The translations under genes and the position numbers were made by a program. This document shows, in pieces, positions 1 through 11,565 of a stretch of DNA of 64,000 nt. Below the pieces are notes generated by a model. That model did not search any database and was not told the origin of the DNA. It saw nothing but the letters and a program-made list of their open reading frames with translations. The stretch is from Capillidium heterosporum (Eukaryota; Entomophthoromycota; Entomophthoromycetes; Entomophthorales; Capillidiaceae), in the NCBI GenBank assembly GCA_016630905.1, contig WBMQ01000009.1, positions 1,571,348 through 1,635,347 of the forward strand, written 5' to 3'. Position 1 is the first letter of the stretch. Each line of letters starts with the position of its first letter.

Positions 1-1000
1 CAGCTTGGTTCGTAGGTCAGTGTAGATAGTCAAGGGGTACTTGTACAGCTTGAAGAGGTGAGCTCGAACGTAAGCAACGGTACGAGGTTCTTTGATCTCC
101 TTACAGATGGCAAGGTACTGCTTGGAAACTTCCCATAACGGTTGGTACTTCCCAGAGAATAAAGTGGGGTTGTACAGTACAGCTTCAGCCGACATAACTC
201 CATCCACTCCAGTCTCCTTCATGCAACGTTCGATATCCTCAAAGTAGAGGACGTTACCGTTGGCAGTAAACAGGGATGGATAGCGCTTCCTTCACCATCT
301 TGATTTGCTGCCAATCGGCTAAGCCGGTGTTATGCCCTTTCTGTTCGCGTATCCTACCGTGTACCGTAAGTAGCTGGCAGCCCGCCTGCTCCAGCATCTT
401 GGCGTAAGCGATAGTCTTTTCCACTTCGGGGAATATGCGAATTTTGCAAGTTACTGGGACTTTCAACTCGGTATCTAATTTACGTACCATACTTTCGATC
501 AAAGCCCACTCATCTTGCAAGTAGGAGCCGTAGTGTCCGCGCTTGGCTATATGCTGAGGGCAACCTAAATTGATATCGACGGCATCGCACCTGTCTTCCA
601 CTAACTTTGCCGCATTGTATAATTGGGTTGGGTCGTTGGCACAGAATTGGACGATTAGTGGGCGGTCGGTAGGTAAAGTTTGGAACATCTCTTCCCGGTA
701 CTTGCTGCTATTGCTGTCGCCAAATAATTTTGCATGGTACATTGGCGTGTAACAGAGCTGAGCCCCATGCTTTCGGGTTAGTTCGCGCCATGCCTTGAAA
801 AAATTAGAATCTAATTTTAAAACAAAATAATGGGTTTACCAGCTCCGACTGATCTACCTAAATAAACATTTGTCAGTATGTAAAATTTCTAAAATTAAAT
901 TTACCATGGGAGCGACAACATATTTAGCGCTGTTTAAGCTTTGCTTAAAAAATTCGTAACCTTTGAGTTTTACAATCTTACTGGGGTTGGTGGCACTCAT
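1..1000 (-). CDS. DUS1: tRNA-dihydrouridine synthase, Dus1-like (3' end outside window; apparent frameshift)
   Basis: This flavoenzyme reduces uridine to dihydrouridine in the D-loop of tRNA (positions 16/17 for Dus1). The protein starts [17 protein letters not shown] at 1000, and the conserved block VAPMVDQSEL is restored by splicing. Visible motifs are INLGCPQ with the catalytic Cys, CKIRIF, TVHGR and ANGN/GVMSAEA of the FMN-binding TIM barrel. Exon 1 is 905-1000, exon 2 only 840-857 (18 nt), and exon 3 starts at 793. Intron 2 (794-839) ends in AAG. After SIPV the frame slips by one base near 265, between the codons GTT TAC and GCC AAC; the downstream frame then matches the family to the window edge. 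This is probably a sequencing insertion, otherwise a recent pseudogene. The last part of the protein is off the left end. Confidence 0.9.
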
Positions 1001-1883
1001 ATTAAATATTTAGATATTGTATTTTCTATTTGTATTTTCTATGTTGGTTGAGAGAAAGGTTGGTAGCTAGCGAAAAGCTTTTGAAAGTTTTGGTGGATAA
1101 GTGGTTTCTTCCTTAAAACTAAAGGGTTTGTGAAATGAAAATTCTTTAGGAATTTAGTTTGGGAACTTTCAGTTTATGGATTTTGATGGTGTTTTTGTTT
1201 AGAAAGTCGGCAGGATTGGTGGACCTATGTTTGATTTCCCTTTGTTATTTGTGCTATATTTTCAATAATGTCATCTTCTTTTTCTATCACATAACTCTAT
1301 GTTTTCATTACTTTTAATGTAAATCTTAGGATTTGTCTTTTCAATGTATGAAACTAGTATATATCTTTTGAAACTGGTGTCACTTTTTACACAAGATTTC
1401 TTATGTTATATAATCTCTCAAATGTTGACTATCTATATCAAGAAATATACTGATGCTAATTTCGAATAGTTTATTTTCAGTATATTAAATAGGAATAGAA
1501 TTTATAAATAATGACTAAACGGGTGAAGTTGCTTGAATGCTATCAGTACATACTAAGTTTGTTCTATAACAGCCGTACCAGTATCTTAGATTTAGTATTA
1601 AGGCCAATGAGCTCGATATATAACTCCCTACATATAAGCTATTTAGATTAATTTATTTCAAATCTAAACAGTACAAATAGCGGTGTACCGGCTCTATAGA
1701 CATAAAGTTCTACAGATACCAATTTTCGTGATACCAAGAAATCCAATCACATCTTGCAGCTAGAAAAACTCTATAGACCTAATCATATATTTAACTAAAA
1801 GCATTCTACTTGTATTGCATTACTCTGTACAATCGCTTTGTTGGATATTGGCCTTTAACCAGGGCCATAACTCAGCATTAGGG
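1001..1883. other. Intergenic, upstream of DUS1 and downstream of the WD40 gene
   Basis: About 880 bp of AT-rich sequence. It must hold the DUS1 promoter and the 3' region of the WD40 gene. I see no ORF with coding character, no tRNA-like B box and no repeat. Confidence 0.5.
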
Positions 1884-3121
1884 TCACTTGGACCATACAA
1901 TTAACCTACCGTCATAAGATGCGGTGACTAGCCAGTCGTCTGCACTTGCCACACTAGCTACCGGTTTACTGTGTAATTTTAAAGTATCAACCAAATCGCC
2001 CTAAAATTCCACATTAATCCTATTATCCCAGTTTCAATAAAAGCTACCTCAACAGCATCATAAATCAAAACTTGATTATCTTCACCACAACAAACTACAA
2101 ACTGTTGCCCTACCGAAGCCATCCCCAATTTAAAATCTCTGTTTGTAAATCCAGCAAACCTTTGGTATCCAACATTAGTTTTAGTTAAGGTTGGCGACTA
2201 ATTACCGATTGAGTAAAGATCCATTGGAGGAATCTAGCAGGCGCACTGCTGAATCTAAAGTAGAGATTAAATGACAGTATGTGTCGTTGAAAAAGTCCAC
2301 GTTGGTAACCGGTGCTATTGAATAGGTAAATCTCTACTATAAAATAAAATATTGGCTTACCAGGCATCGTGTCAGTGTATAGGCGTCCTTTTCGTAGATC
2401 ATATAAGCGAACTTTGTGGTCAGTTGAGCTATTGCATTATTTGTTAAATATGGACATGGAATGAAAATACCCAGATAGTATCAAGTGATCCTTTATCTTT
2501 AAAGACGATATAGAATCTTTACCATCTTCTAATATCTGAATTGGAAGGTGAGAGTTTGATCTATTGATAGGAAATTAGGCACTGGTAAATTGAATGAAAA
2601 CTGTACCTAACGTCCCATAATCTAATAGTGGTATCAAAAGAACCTAAATTGAAGGTATTAGCAATTGAATTCTTGAAATGGCACCGGAAGCTATTATCGA
2701 GGCATCTTTGTTGAAGTCTACACAGTTTATTTTCTAAAAATAATTGAATTTAAAGTAATTAAATAGAATTTACATGACTATGCCCTGAAAACTTCTTCAA
2801 AACCGAATGGCTCAAGATATCCCATAGGAATACGGATCTGTCTCCACCCCCAGAAACAAGTTTATGGCTGTCTTGGCTTCTACATTAAATGACTTTAGTA
2901 TCTCTTACTATCAAAATTGCGTACATTGAGAGGTCGTAAATCTCATAACCGTGGCCTCTAAAAGTTTGGATAGGGGCGCTGCTGTCTGGCTTGAAAAGTA
3001 TTATCGTCTTATCCTTACCACCCGAGAGTACATAGTTCTTGCAGGAGCTGAATTTGGCTACTAAAACTGAGCTTAGATGTCCTTTCAATTCGTTTCGCTG
3101 TTGGTACTTGGGTTTCGACAT
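1884..3121 (-). CDS. WD40-repeat scaffold protein, WDR83/MORG1-like
   Basis: This is a single-domain WD40 propeller assembled from about nine short exons. The first exon gives MSKPKYQQRNELKGHLSSVL, then SGGKDKTIILF and FRGHGYEIYDLS. The last matches the characteristic SGHGYEVLD region of WDR83. Later exons give SGGGDRSVFLWD, FSGHSH, KINCVDFNKDASIIASGSF, DTTIRLWDV, STDHKVRLYDLRKGRLYTDTMP and finally SYDGRLIVWSK followed by the stop at 1884. Splicing restores every repeat without frame breaks; the intron in ASG|SFDTT is clear. WDR83 proteins act as scaffolds in MAPK signalling and are also found in spliceosomal C complexes; which role applies here is inference. The gene lies 118 bp from SEC8 in divergent orientation, so the two share a compact promoter. 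Confidence 0.85.
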
Positions 3122-3239
3122 TCTGAGCTAGGTTAAAAGAATGGATTGATGGTCAATGGATGAAGAACCAATGAATGACGTCACGTTCTTGGATAAATTG
3201 GATTCGATTTTGCTGGGAGATTGAACAAGGTATAGTTTG

Positions 3240-6200
3240 ATGGAGCGTCCACAACCAAAAAATCCCAACCGAAGCAAAACCAACGAATTCAACAGAACCA
3301 GGAATGAGGCGACCAATTCATTAAATAAGGCACAGAGTAAAGTATACCCGTTTAACCAATACTTACCATTGTTATATGAAAGGTGTTCTTCGAACTTTGG
3401 AGTCCGATTGGGAATCAATAGTGACTCATCAAGTAAATATATTGGATGGCATTTAAGCTTACAAAATTAGTTCAATCCAGTCCCACTTGCTTTAGAGCTT
3501 ATCGACGACTCCTCATTAGGTCGAGATTTCAACCAGTTTGAGCAGTTATTACATCAGGTCAAAGGTTCGGTAGTAGAAGTCGTCAACGGTACTTTAGTGC
3601 TAGCATTTGTATAATTTATCATTATAGAGCATTATAATCAATTCAATTTGACAACCACCATTTTCACCGGAGTACAGACCGAAGTAACTGGTAAATTTTA
3701 ACTGTTTAGACTATGTTTTCAACAGCTTTAGGCTCACAGGGTCAAGTAAAGTCAATGAAGCAAGATTTAGAGTCCTGTAAGGAGCTACTGACTACGAAAC
3801 GAAGCGACTTGAACGTATTATGGTCGAAAACTAAGCAGTATAATGCCATGTTGGCTATATTAGATCAACTGTATCACCTTTTCTCGACAATCTAGTAACT
3901 ATTCAATAGGGATGAAATAAAGTTGGTTCCAGAAAAGGTTGAAAATTTGCTACGAGACAAGTATTACTTTACAGCGTTGAAGCTGCTATTGGGAACCTTG
4001 GCCAAAGTCGATTCTCCAAGCCTGAAGCCCATCAAAGCCACTTCCGAGTTGAAGCGGACCCTTATCAAAATAAAGAATGTAACTTTAGTTCTACATTTAC
4101 GTTTTAATCCCGTGTAGACGCTACATGATGTGCTTATTGAAGAGGTCCATAACCACGTATATCTGAAAATCCATCTGAACCATGAGTTTGGTAAGTGTTT
4201 GAAATTTTCAATCTATTAATTTATTTCTATCTTATAGAGGAGTTCAATAACACGAGGTAATCCAGATATTGAGATAACATGATCGCTCATTTTTGTAATC
4301 AAAAGTAAACTAGCCAAGTTCCAAGGTAATGTTCATTTATATGTGCAAATCTAATGTGGTACAATATAGCATCCATGGCCAAGTACCTTGATGTGGACTA
4401 TACTAAATACAACTTGGCGATCAATCCTGCTGATATAAAGGCTTCAGACCCAAGCAAAGAGACTTTGCTAGAAGTAAATCTATCCCTCTAATCTAAACTA
4501 AATTTGCATTTTAAGCTCGAAGATCTTGGCACCGATCCTGAAGCTGATTCCCTACACTTTTTGCGAGTACTAGTCGTGTGTATCAAGATGCTAGGCAAGT
4601 TGCCCGAGGCTTTAGATCGTATCAAGTCAAGAGTCCCAGTAGAACTGTATCAGCTGGTCGATAAAACCATTGGGGAGGTTGAAACTCGGCTTGGAACCCA
4701 AAAACAAGACACTGTCGGTGAAGAGACCTACAAGTTGACGTCACTTGCCGACCGTTTGTTCCAAAAGTTCGAGCTTGTTTTGAGCTATCATCAGTTTATT
4801 GTTTTGTTGATCAAGGACCTATACTCTGTAAATTTGATTCAAACTTTTCTGTTAATCATAATTTTAGCGAAGCAATTACATCTTAACTTCTTTCAATGAA
4901 GAATCTCCCAACTTACCGAACCCTACCAACCTTAATAAACGACTATCCAGCCTGAGAATAACACGCGAACTGAAAGGTATACTACTTCAAAGATATTTAC
5001 CGACTTTTAGTTCCTACGTATAACATCAAGGAAGTATGGCAATTGGTCCAAAGCGAGGTAGTCATTTTCTGTTTTTACACTGACACATTTTAGATTCGAT
5101 CGATGCTGAACGATTACTTGACTGATCCACAGTTACAAACCCTGGCCCCAACACTCCCCTCACCCAGCTTAACCCATCTGCAACGTAATGGGAAGGGATT
5201 GGATACCAAAAAGGTAAAGTGTTGGCAGGGCATCCTATTAACGCCTTCGTTAGCAACTGTTTAAGTTCACGGCTGCCGACCTTGACGATGGTCAGAACTC
5301 CCTGGATGACCTGTACGATTCAGTTCAATTACGTATTGAAGGGTCAACCACATCCCAGCCAACCAAGCGACTATTAGCACTTCCAACTGACCAACTGGAC
5401 GCACGATCATTTTCACCCTCTAACTCAACTGAGGCCACCCCAACAACCTTCCGAACGACTAACCGGTTGACTGTCAACTTGGCTTCAGTAACTGTTGACA
5501 AGTACGCATTGAACAGCCAACTCTCGACTGAGCATCGACTGTTGACCAACCCTGATGTTTATTACGTCTCCATTTTGGTACCGGCTTGCCAAAGGTTCTT
5601 CCAGCGCATCCAGCCTTTCCTAGATCTGAGGTAAAAACTTGGAGTACAAATTAATTTACAAAAAGTACTCTGGATGAGGCCTCTGCGACCTTCTTGGACG
5701 ACTTTTTGAACCGGACACTGATCCCCTCAGCTTACAGTACAGTCCCATCATCATCTAGTTAGCGCAACAGCCGGTAAATTTTCACTGAAAATGCCACTGA
5801 CTTTACTTTAGGTCCCAACGCCTTTAAAGTTGGACCCAAGTTAGATGGGAAGCCGCCTTTACTTAATGTAAGCCGTTGCTATTTTGCGCCAACCAACTTA
5901 TATTGTTAGGGTTTCGAGGATGTGCTGGATCTAGTAGCCAAGTTGACGACGACGCTGCATGCCTTACCCTTCAAAGCTCGTGCCTACTTGGATATCGTAG
6001 AATCCGTGCTGGCAGCCTTCCTCGACCGATGTCAGCGCTGCTACAAAGGTAAAGCAAATTTCAAGTTAACTAGGTATAATTTATAATAAGGTATCGTCAG
6101 CACTGTTACCAACAGCGAGGATCCCAGTTTAACTGGGACCATCGTTTCGTCGCTCTGGGCCCAATCCTCTGAACTGCTGACGTTATTCAAAGACCATCCT

Positions 6201-7230
6201 TACATTTTAAACCAACCGAGCGATGCTGAAATTGAACGTGAGCTCAACAACCAAGAGATTAGCATCGAGATCAACTTGAAGCAGCGTAAGAGCTTGCATA
6301 CTTCAGAGCTGATGTTTGATGTCAGGCGCATTGCACTGTTAGCTACTCTGTCGCATAGTTTAGTAAGTTTTGAAGTGGAAATGACTCTAATTTAGCCTCT
6401 CCTTTAAAGCGTATCTTTGTCAGTCAGGTTGAGACCATGTTGAGCGCATCTAGTCAACCTTCATCACCCTACTCGGGTAAGTTGCTGGCCAACTTTCGTA
6501 GATTGGCCAATCTCAGTCTACTGACGTTACGCATCGAGTTCCGCTGCCACGCCATGTACTACCTCGATCTAGCCGTCCGCGAAGGAGACTACTACTTGGG
6601 CTACGACCAGCCCATCAATCCCGAGAGTTACGTCGTCAGCTTGAACGGGGATTTAGCCGTGTGCCAAGCGGTCCTAACTCAACACCTCAACCCTACTGAC
6701 CTTGCGTAACCCTTAAAGCCTGCAAAAAACTAATTTTTCCATTTAGGTTCGTCTATGGAGGTATAGGTACCTTCATCAGCCAAGTGCTGATCGCGACCGA
6801 CAACGTGAAGCACATCCGACGTATGTCGACACGTGGCTTGGCCAAGATGTTCCGAAACTTGGCGGCGCTCAAAGCTAATCTCACCCACCTCGACCTCCCT
6901 GACCAAGCTGGCCTCGAGTTGGCTTACCAGTACTTTACCCTCTACGACTTGGACCTGGAGTCGTTTGCAGCCCGAGCCAAGACGAAAGGTGCCATGTTCA
7001 ACCGCCAGCAGTACAAGGCGCTGTTGGATCTGACGTTCGAGACCTTGAACTATGAGATGCAGTTGCCTGAGCAAAAGAAGAGTAAGAGCTTGGTCGGCCT
7101 TCGAGCTCGAAATCAGACGGCTGAGGATGATGAGGCTGCTCTAAGTGCCAAGGTCAACGACTTGATTACCCAGTCCTACCAGAACCAATTGGAGGAGCTG
7201 TATGAGTTGGGTATGGGGGACGAAGAATAA
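3240..7230 (+). CDS. SEC8: Exocyst complex subunit Sec8
   Basis: Sec8 (EXOC4) is a rod-like subunit of the exocyst, which tethers secretory vesicles to the plasma membrane. The N-terminal region spliced across introns 1-2 reads SVLRTLESDWESIVTHQ then FNPVPLALELIDDSSLGR, the Sec8 signature at the end of its N-terminal coil. Coiled-coil exons follow (MKQDLESCKELLTTKRSDL; VPEKVENLLRDKYYFTALKLLLGTL; LHDVLIEEVHNHVYLK). The C terminus has the conserved FRCHAMYYLDL, GIGTFISQVLIATDNVKHI and RGLAKMFRNLAALKANLT blocks. About fifteen introns are present; intron 1 (3337-3382) uses an AAG acceptor and intron 2 (3433-3470) is 38 nt. Near 5744 the frame seems to slip by +1 so that an in-frame TAG at about 5759 is bypassed before the next intron. 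Whether this is an error or an unrecognised splice is unclear. The stop at 7228 is followed by an AATAAAAG signal. Confidence 0.9.
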
Positions 7231-7320
7231 AAGGAATTTGAATTTTGAGCAGATTTGTATGAAAACTTTAAATTAAATAATCAACTTTATTATAGACAAT
7301 AATGGGCAGGGTGTATCCAA

Positions 7321-9951
7321 TTAAGCGTTGGCCAGCTGCTTCCTCTCGATATCCTGTTCACTCCACAAAGATACTCCAAGTTGAGTCTGATGGTCGTTGT
7401 CAGGCTGGGCCATAGCTCTCAAGAACTTTTTGGCCATCTCAGCGGCTTGGTCTGTAGATACGTTCATCGAGCCTTCACTTATAGATTGCTGGATCCACTT
7501 GGGTAGCTTACCCCGTTTGTCCGATTTGGCGTACCGCTATATTGATAAAAAGTGGTTAGGAGTAGTTGTTATACCAAAGTACCTTATCGGCAAAGATCAT
7601 GAGACCATAGTCGGTCTTACCACGTAGGACACGGCCTACACACTGAGCGGCATGTCGCATGGCATCAAAGGTTAGGAAATCGTTCTCACGGATCTGATAG
7701 TGGTCACGGAGGAACTCCAATCGCGCCTATTAAATTTAGAAAAAAGTTGAGGGCAGTTAAATACTTTGAGGATTCGGGATTCAGTGTACTGGAACGGCAT
7801 CCCAAACATCAGCACGGCTCGTCCATAGTGATGGTCAAAATCGATCCCCTCGGAAACTTTACCACGCGCTACTGAGAGGAGTACAGCACCTCGCCCGTTG
7901 TTACATGCAAGCCGGTAGTTTTCCAAGGCTAAAGAGGTCTCGGCCGCATCAGGTGTTTCAATGAATATCAACTTGTGGCGCCACACGTCGTTTAAAATCC
8001 CCTAATACAGTTAGAATAAAGTTAGTTGGAAAGCGTACCATATCATTCCAAAGCGTCACAATAGACTCCATGTACAAATAGCTGGGGAAGAAGGCAACTA
8101 AACCATCTGGAACCACCTTGGCAAACTCCACCAAAATGTTTCCAAAGTTCCGCACCACAGCCGGGTCGTTGCGCACCTCAAATTTGGAGGAGATGGCTAC
8201 CTGGTCGGAACCTCTAGTAATAATTGCTGGCAAAAAACAGGAGCGGGTCAGCGTCATTGTGTACGATGCCGACAGCACAGGCGTCGAACTGCAGGATCTT
8301 GGGATACATGTCTATGGGAGACAAAGTTCCCGACGTGATAACAACCGAATCGAACCGTTGGAATATAGGTTTGATGGCGAGGGCTGCATCCAAACACACC
8401 AGGTGAAAAACTGGTTTAGGGATGACGGAGTTGTCAGTCTCGTAGGGTTCCAAGATCAAGATAAATCCTTCACTGTAGGTGGCGACCAAAGTCGCAAACT
8501 CGGCGATCCGGTGCAGTGCTGAGTAGCTCTCCAAATCGCTGAGCTCCAATGACGAGATTAGAGAGGTCAGCCGTTCTGAGCACAGCCGTAGCGGTTTCCG
8601 GTCAATGAATGTCACTTCACCCAAGTGGTCGATAAACGAGGTGGGCGATTCAGCAACTACGTGCAGTACGCGCATTCTTGTCTATACAAGTCAAGTCAGC
8701 ATAAAATTTCATTTTACAAAGTTACTTTGAGATATTCCACAAATCTTTTCAAAAATTGGACAAAGTGTTCGGCCTTACGGATGTTGCCCGGAACTTGCAT
8801 CCTCCAAAAGTTCACTGGGCAGCACCGGGTTGACCAGAACCAAATCCTCGTCTCTATTCATACGGTTACGATCCAAACTCTCCAGCAACTTCTGATATTC
8901 ATCCTGAAGCTTCGAGGCGTCGGTCTGTCGCATCCTATCCACTTCAGTTTCCAACTTGTTGAGCGAACTCAGCGAATCCTCGAGATCTGGATTGTCGACG
9001 TCGATGGATAGCGATTCCAAACATACGTTGTCGATGTTGTGGGCCTCATCGAAGACTATTATACTGTTCTTGGGTAGATCGCGTGAAACTAGACTGGCAA
9101 CCTTTGGATCGAGCAAATAATGAAATGAGTAGATGACGACGTCGGCCACTTGAATTGCCTTCCTCGATAGGTAGTAAGGGCATAACCGGGCTTCCTTGCA
9201 GTAATCCTTAAGCTCTTCCAAGGTGTAGACGCCAGAGGGCAGTATGTTGGAGTTTGGCTTGCCATCTTCATCTTCACCGGCTGCTAACTGTAGATTCTAT
9301 AACACTTTAAATAAAATGGTAAGTATGGCAAGTACCTCATAGTATAGACATAGCTCCTCTATATCTCCTACCGGTTCTTCAACCCGTTTGGCTTTGACCT
9401 TGTTACGCACCCAACTCGCAGTTAAACTGCGGCATTTGGCATCGACCAGCTTGCCCCGTTTCTCTTGGTTGACCTTGGGGTTTAGACATAGGTTCTTACG
9501 TGACGTTAACCCCAGACCTAGTACCTTCTCATTGGGGTGGAATTTCTTCCTAAATTCAATCAAGTTCTTCAACTCCAGCAAGGCTTTCTCTATTTCGGGT
9601 ACGGTACGGGAGCAGTATACCAATTTCCTATTACCACCGTATTGCTGGGCATGTCATTACAAATTATCAAAAGTAAATTTACCTGCTGGTAAGCCAAGAT
9701 TAACGACAGTAATGATACCGTCTTACCAGTACCTGAAGGCATTTCCAATAAGCAGTGCCCCTGAAACCAGCTTAATTTACAAATTTGGGAAAAAACTACC
9801 TTGGCATCCAAGCTCTTCTTCAGATCCCTCATGTAAGCGTACTGCTCAGGGTAAATGTAGTCGTAAGGGAACAGCACTTCTAGATCATCTATACGGAATC
9901 TATTTGATACAATAGGTTTAGTTGTATATTGTTTTGTTGTAGCTACTTCAT
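7321..9951 (-). CDS. RAD3: TFIIH/NER DNA helicase Rad3 (XPD/ERCC2); two apparent +1 frameshifts
   Basis: This is the 5'-3' Fe-S helicase of TFIIH, used in nucleotide excision repair and transcription initiation. The start is ATG at 9951: exon 1 codes only ATGAA, then a 47-nt intron (9900-9946) restores [20 protein letters not shown], as in yeast Rad3. Motifs in order are Walker [26 protein letters not shown], four Fe-S cysteines (NLCL, AKCRS, ELCLYY, RLCPYY), [45 protein letters not shown] and QCVGRVLRG. The protein ends [16 protein letters not shown], without the acidic tail of yeast Rad3. The frame slips by one base near 8795 (LLEDA to [11 protein letters not shown]) and near 8279 (QFDA to [10 protein letters not shown]). 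Both flanks stay highly conserved, so single-base insertions in the assembly are likely. The gene is convergent with SEC8, only 90 bp apart. Confidence 0.93.
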
Positions 9952-10805
9952 TGTTGGTGTTCTGCTCGATACTTTGTTGATTCCAATTCAAGGATGCTGA
10001 TTCAAATCTAAGATGACTTCTTTTGTGTAAAGTGGCTGGTTGAAAACTGAGATTTTCAAGCTGGCTTTACTGCTATTGGCTGGAATTTGCTTTTCATGCT
10101 GCGTAATAGTTTTTGCTACTGATATAAGGATATATATCGGGATCTAATCAACATACCAGTCATCCCGTATTTGAAGAAGTGTACTTTGCATCTTGAATAA
10201 AAAACTTGATCATTATAGTATAAAATAGCATATATATGCATACCCATTTACTTTTTTATAATTGAGCATTAGTTTTAATAGATACTGAGTACTAAACATA
10301 TAAACTTAAATGCTATTGTAACAAATATTTTAATTCTCAGTAGCTTTTATAAACCACTATTATTTAGTGATCTTTTAATATACTTTGATGTATTGAATAG
10401 AATAGTTTCATTTTATCGATAAAAAAGGTTTGGTATTCTACCGATGCTTTTTTATACAGATGTTGCTAAAGTCAAATTTACACCATTTATAGGAGTCTGT
10501 CAACTTATAAACTTGTTCTAGTATTTAGATATTTTGCACCTTTATTGTAGATGCCGAAATATCGATCTGTGAAAGATGGATCTTCAAATACTATGAAAAC
10601 TACGGCTTTCTGTAGAATAGCATGAAAAACTATGATCAGTGGGAAATTTTGTGAACATTCTTAGTTCTAGATTCCAAATTGCATCATACAACAAATCAAA
10701 ACCAGCTTGCTAAGCAACTTCTGATTGAACAAAGCTACCCCAATTTCAAATTCAAGTATAAAAAGGCGGGCAAAAAGTGTCTGTAAAATTAATTTCTTCT
10801 TCAAC
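9952..10805. other. Divergent promoter region between RAD3 and YRA1
   Basis: About 850 bp with no supported gene. AT-rich throughout, with a clear TATA element close to YRA1 (10757-10764). Open frame upstream of the RAD3 start has no ATG and is better explained as 5' leader. Confidence 0.5.
10757..10764 (+). promoter_or_regulatory. TATA box upstream of YRA1
   Basis: TATAAAAA followed by GGCGGG, 49 nt before the YRA1 start codon, at a usual distance for a fungal core promoter. It stands out because most other genes here lack a TATA this clean. Confidence 0.55.
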
Positions 10806-11565
10806 ATGTCTGCCGTAAGTATTAAGTTTTACAGCCCAATCGATTTCAATATCAATTTTTAACATGCATTGACACTTCGGTTAGCTCCAAACCAAACTTG
10901 ACTTATCCCTCGATGAGATCATCAAGCAACGCAAAAGTGGTAGCAAATCCAACCCCCAGAAGGAAAAAGGTACCTGGTCAGCGCAAAGGTCGCGGAAAAT
11001 CCTTCAAAAACACCCCCTACGAACGTCCTGCCGCCCCCGCCTCCAAGTCGCTTCCTCAGCCCAGTGAACTGGGCAAGATCCTCGTCTCCAACCTCCACTT
11101 AAACGTCACCGAAGCCGATCTCAAGGAGCTGTTTTCGCAAGTTGGTAAAGTTCGCAAAACCTCCTTGAACTACGATGGCAAAGGTCGTTCCCAGGGTAAC
11201 GGATTTGTAGTTTTCGTCAATGCTAGCGATGCCTTGACCGCTTTCAAAAAGTACCACGGCGTCACCCTCGATGGTATTCCAAATAACAACCCCGCATATA
11301 TCTTACCCTAATATTAGGTCGTTCAATGAAGATTTCCATCCCATTCACTCCTACCGAAGAGTCAATGTCCATCAAGAACCGCTTAGGCCCGGTCAATGAG
11401 GAAGCTCCCAAGGCAGCGGCTAAAGCTCCAGCCCGTAAGAAGAAGGCTGGCCCCAAACGTTCCCGCAGCGAACGTGGAGTTCGTTCTGCGCCACCCACTA
11501 AGGAAGATCTGGACGCCCAGTTGGACTCCTACGTCAGCACCGTAACCCCTATTGTCAAAACTTGA
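10806..11565 (+). CDS. YRA1: mRNA export adaptor Yra1/ALYREF (REF family); apparent frameshift
   Basis: REF proteins couple splicing/transcription to mRNA export by binding RNA and the Mex67 receptor. Exon 1 is only MSA (10806-10814). The intron 10815-10884 leads to LQTKLDLSLDEIIKQRK, the conserved N-terminal REF motif. A basic RGK-rich linker follows, then one RRM: ILVSNLHLNVTEADLKELF (RNP2-type), GNGFVVFVN (RNP1-type), LDG|RSMKISIP across the last intron. The C terminus is basic (APARKKKAGPKRSRSERG). The N-terminal and RRM frames differ by one base. Removing one C from the CCCCC run at 10953-10957 joins SKSN to PRRKKVPGQRKGRG, so a homopolymer insertion is the likely cause. The short conserved motif at the extreme C terminus of metazoan ALYREF is not obvious; the protein ends STVTPIVKT. 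Confidence 0.88.
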
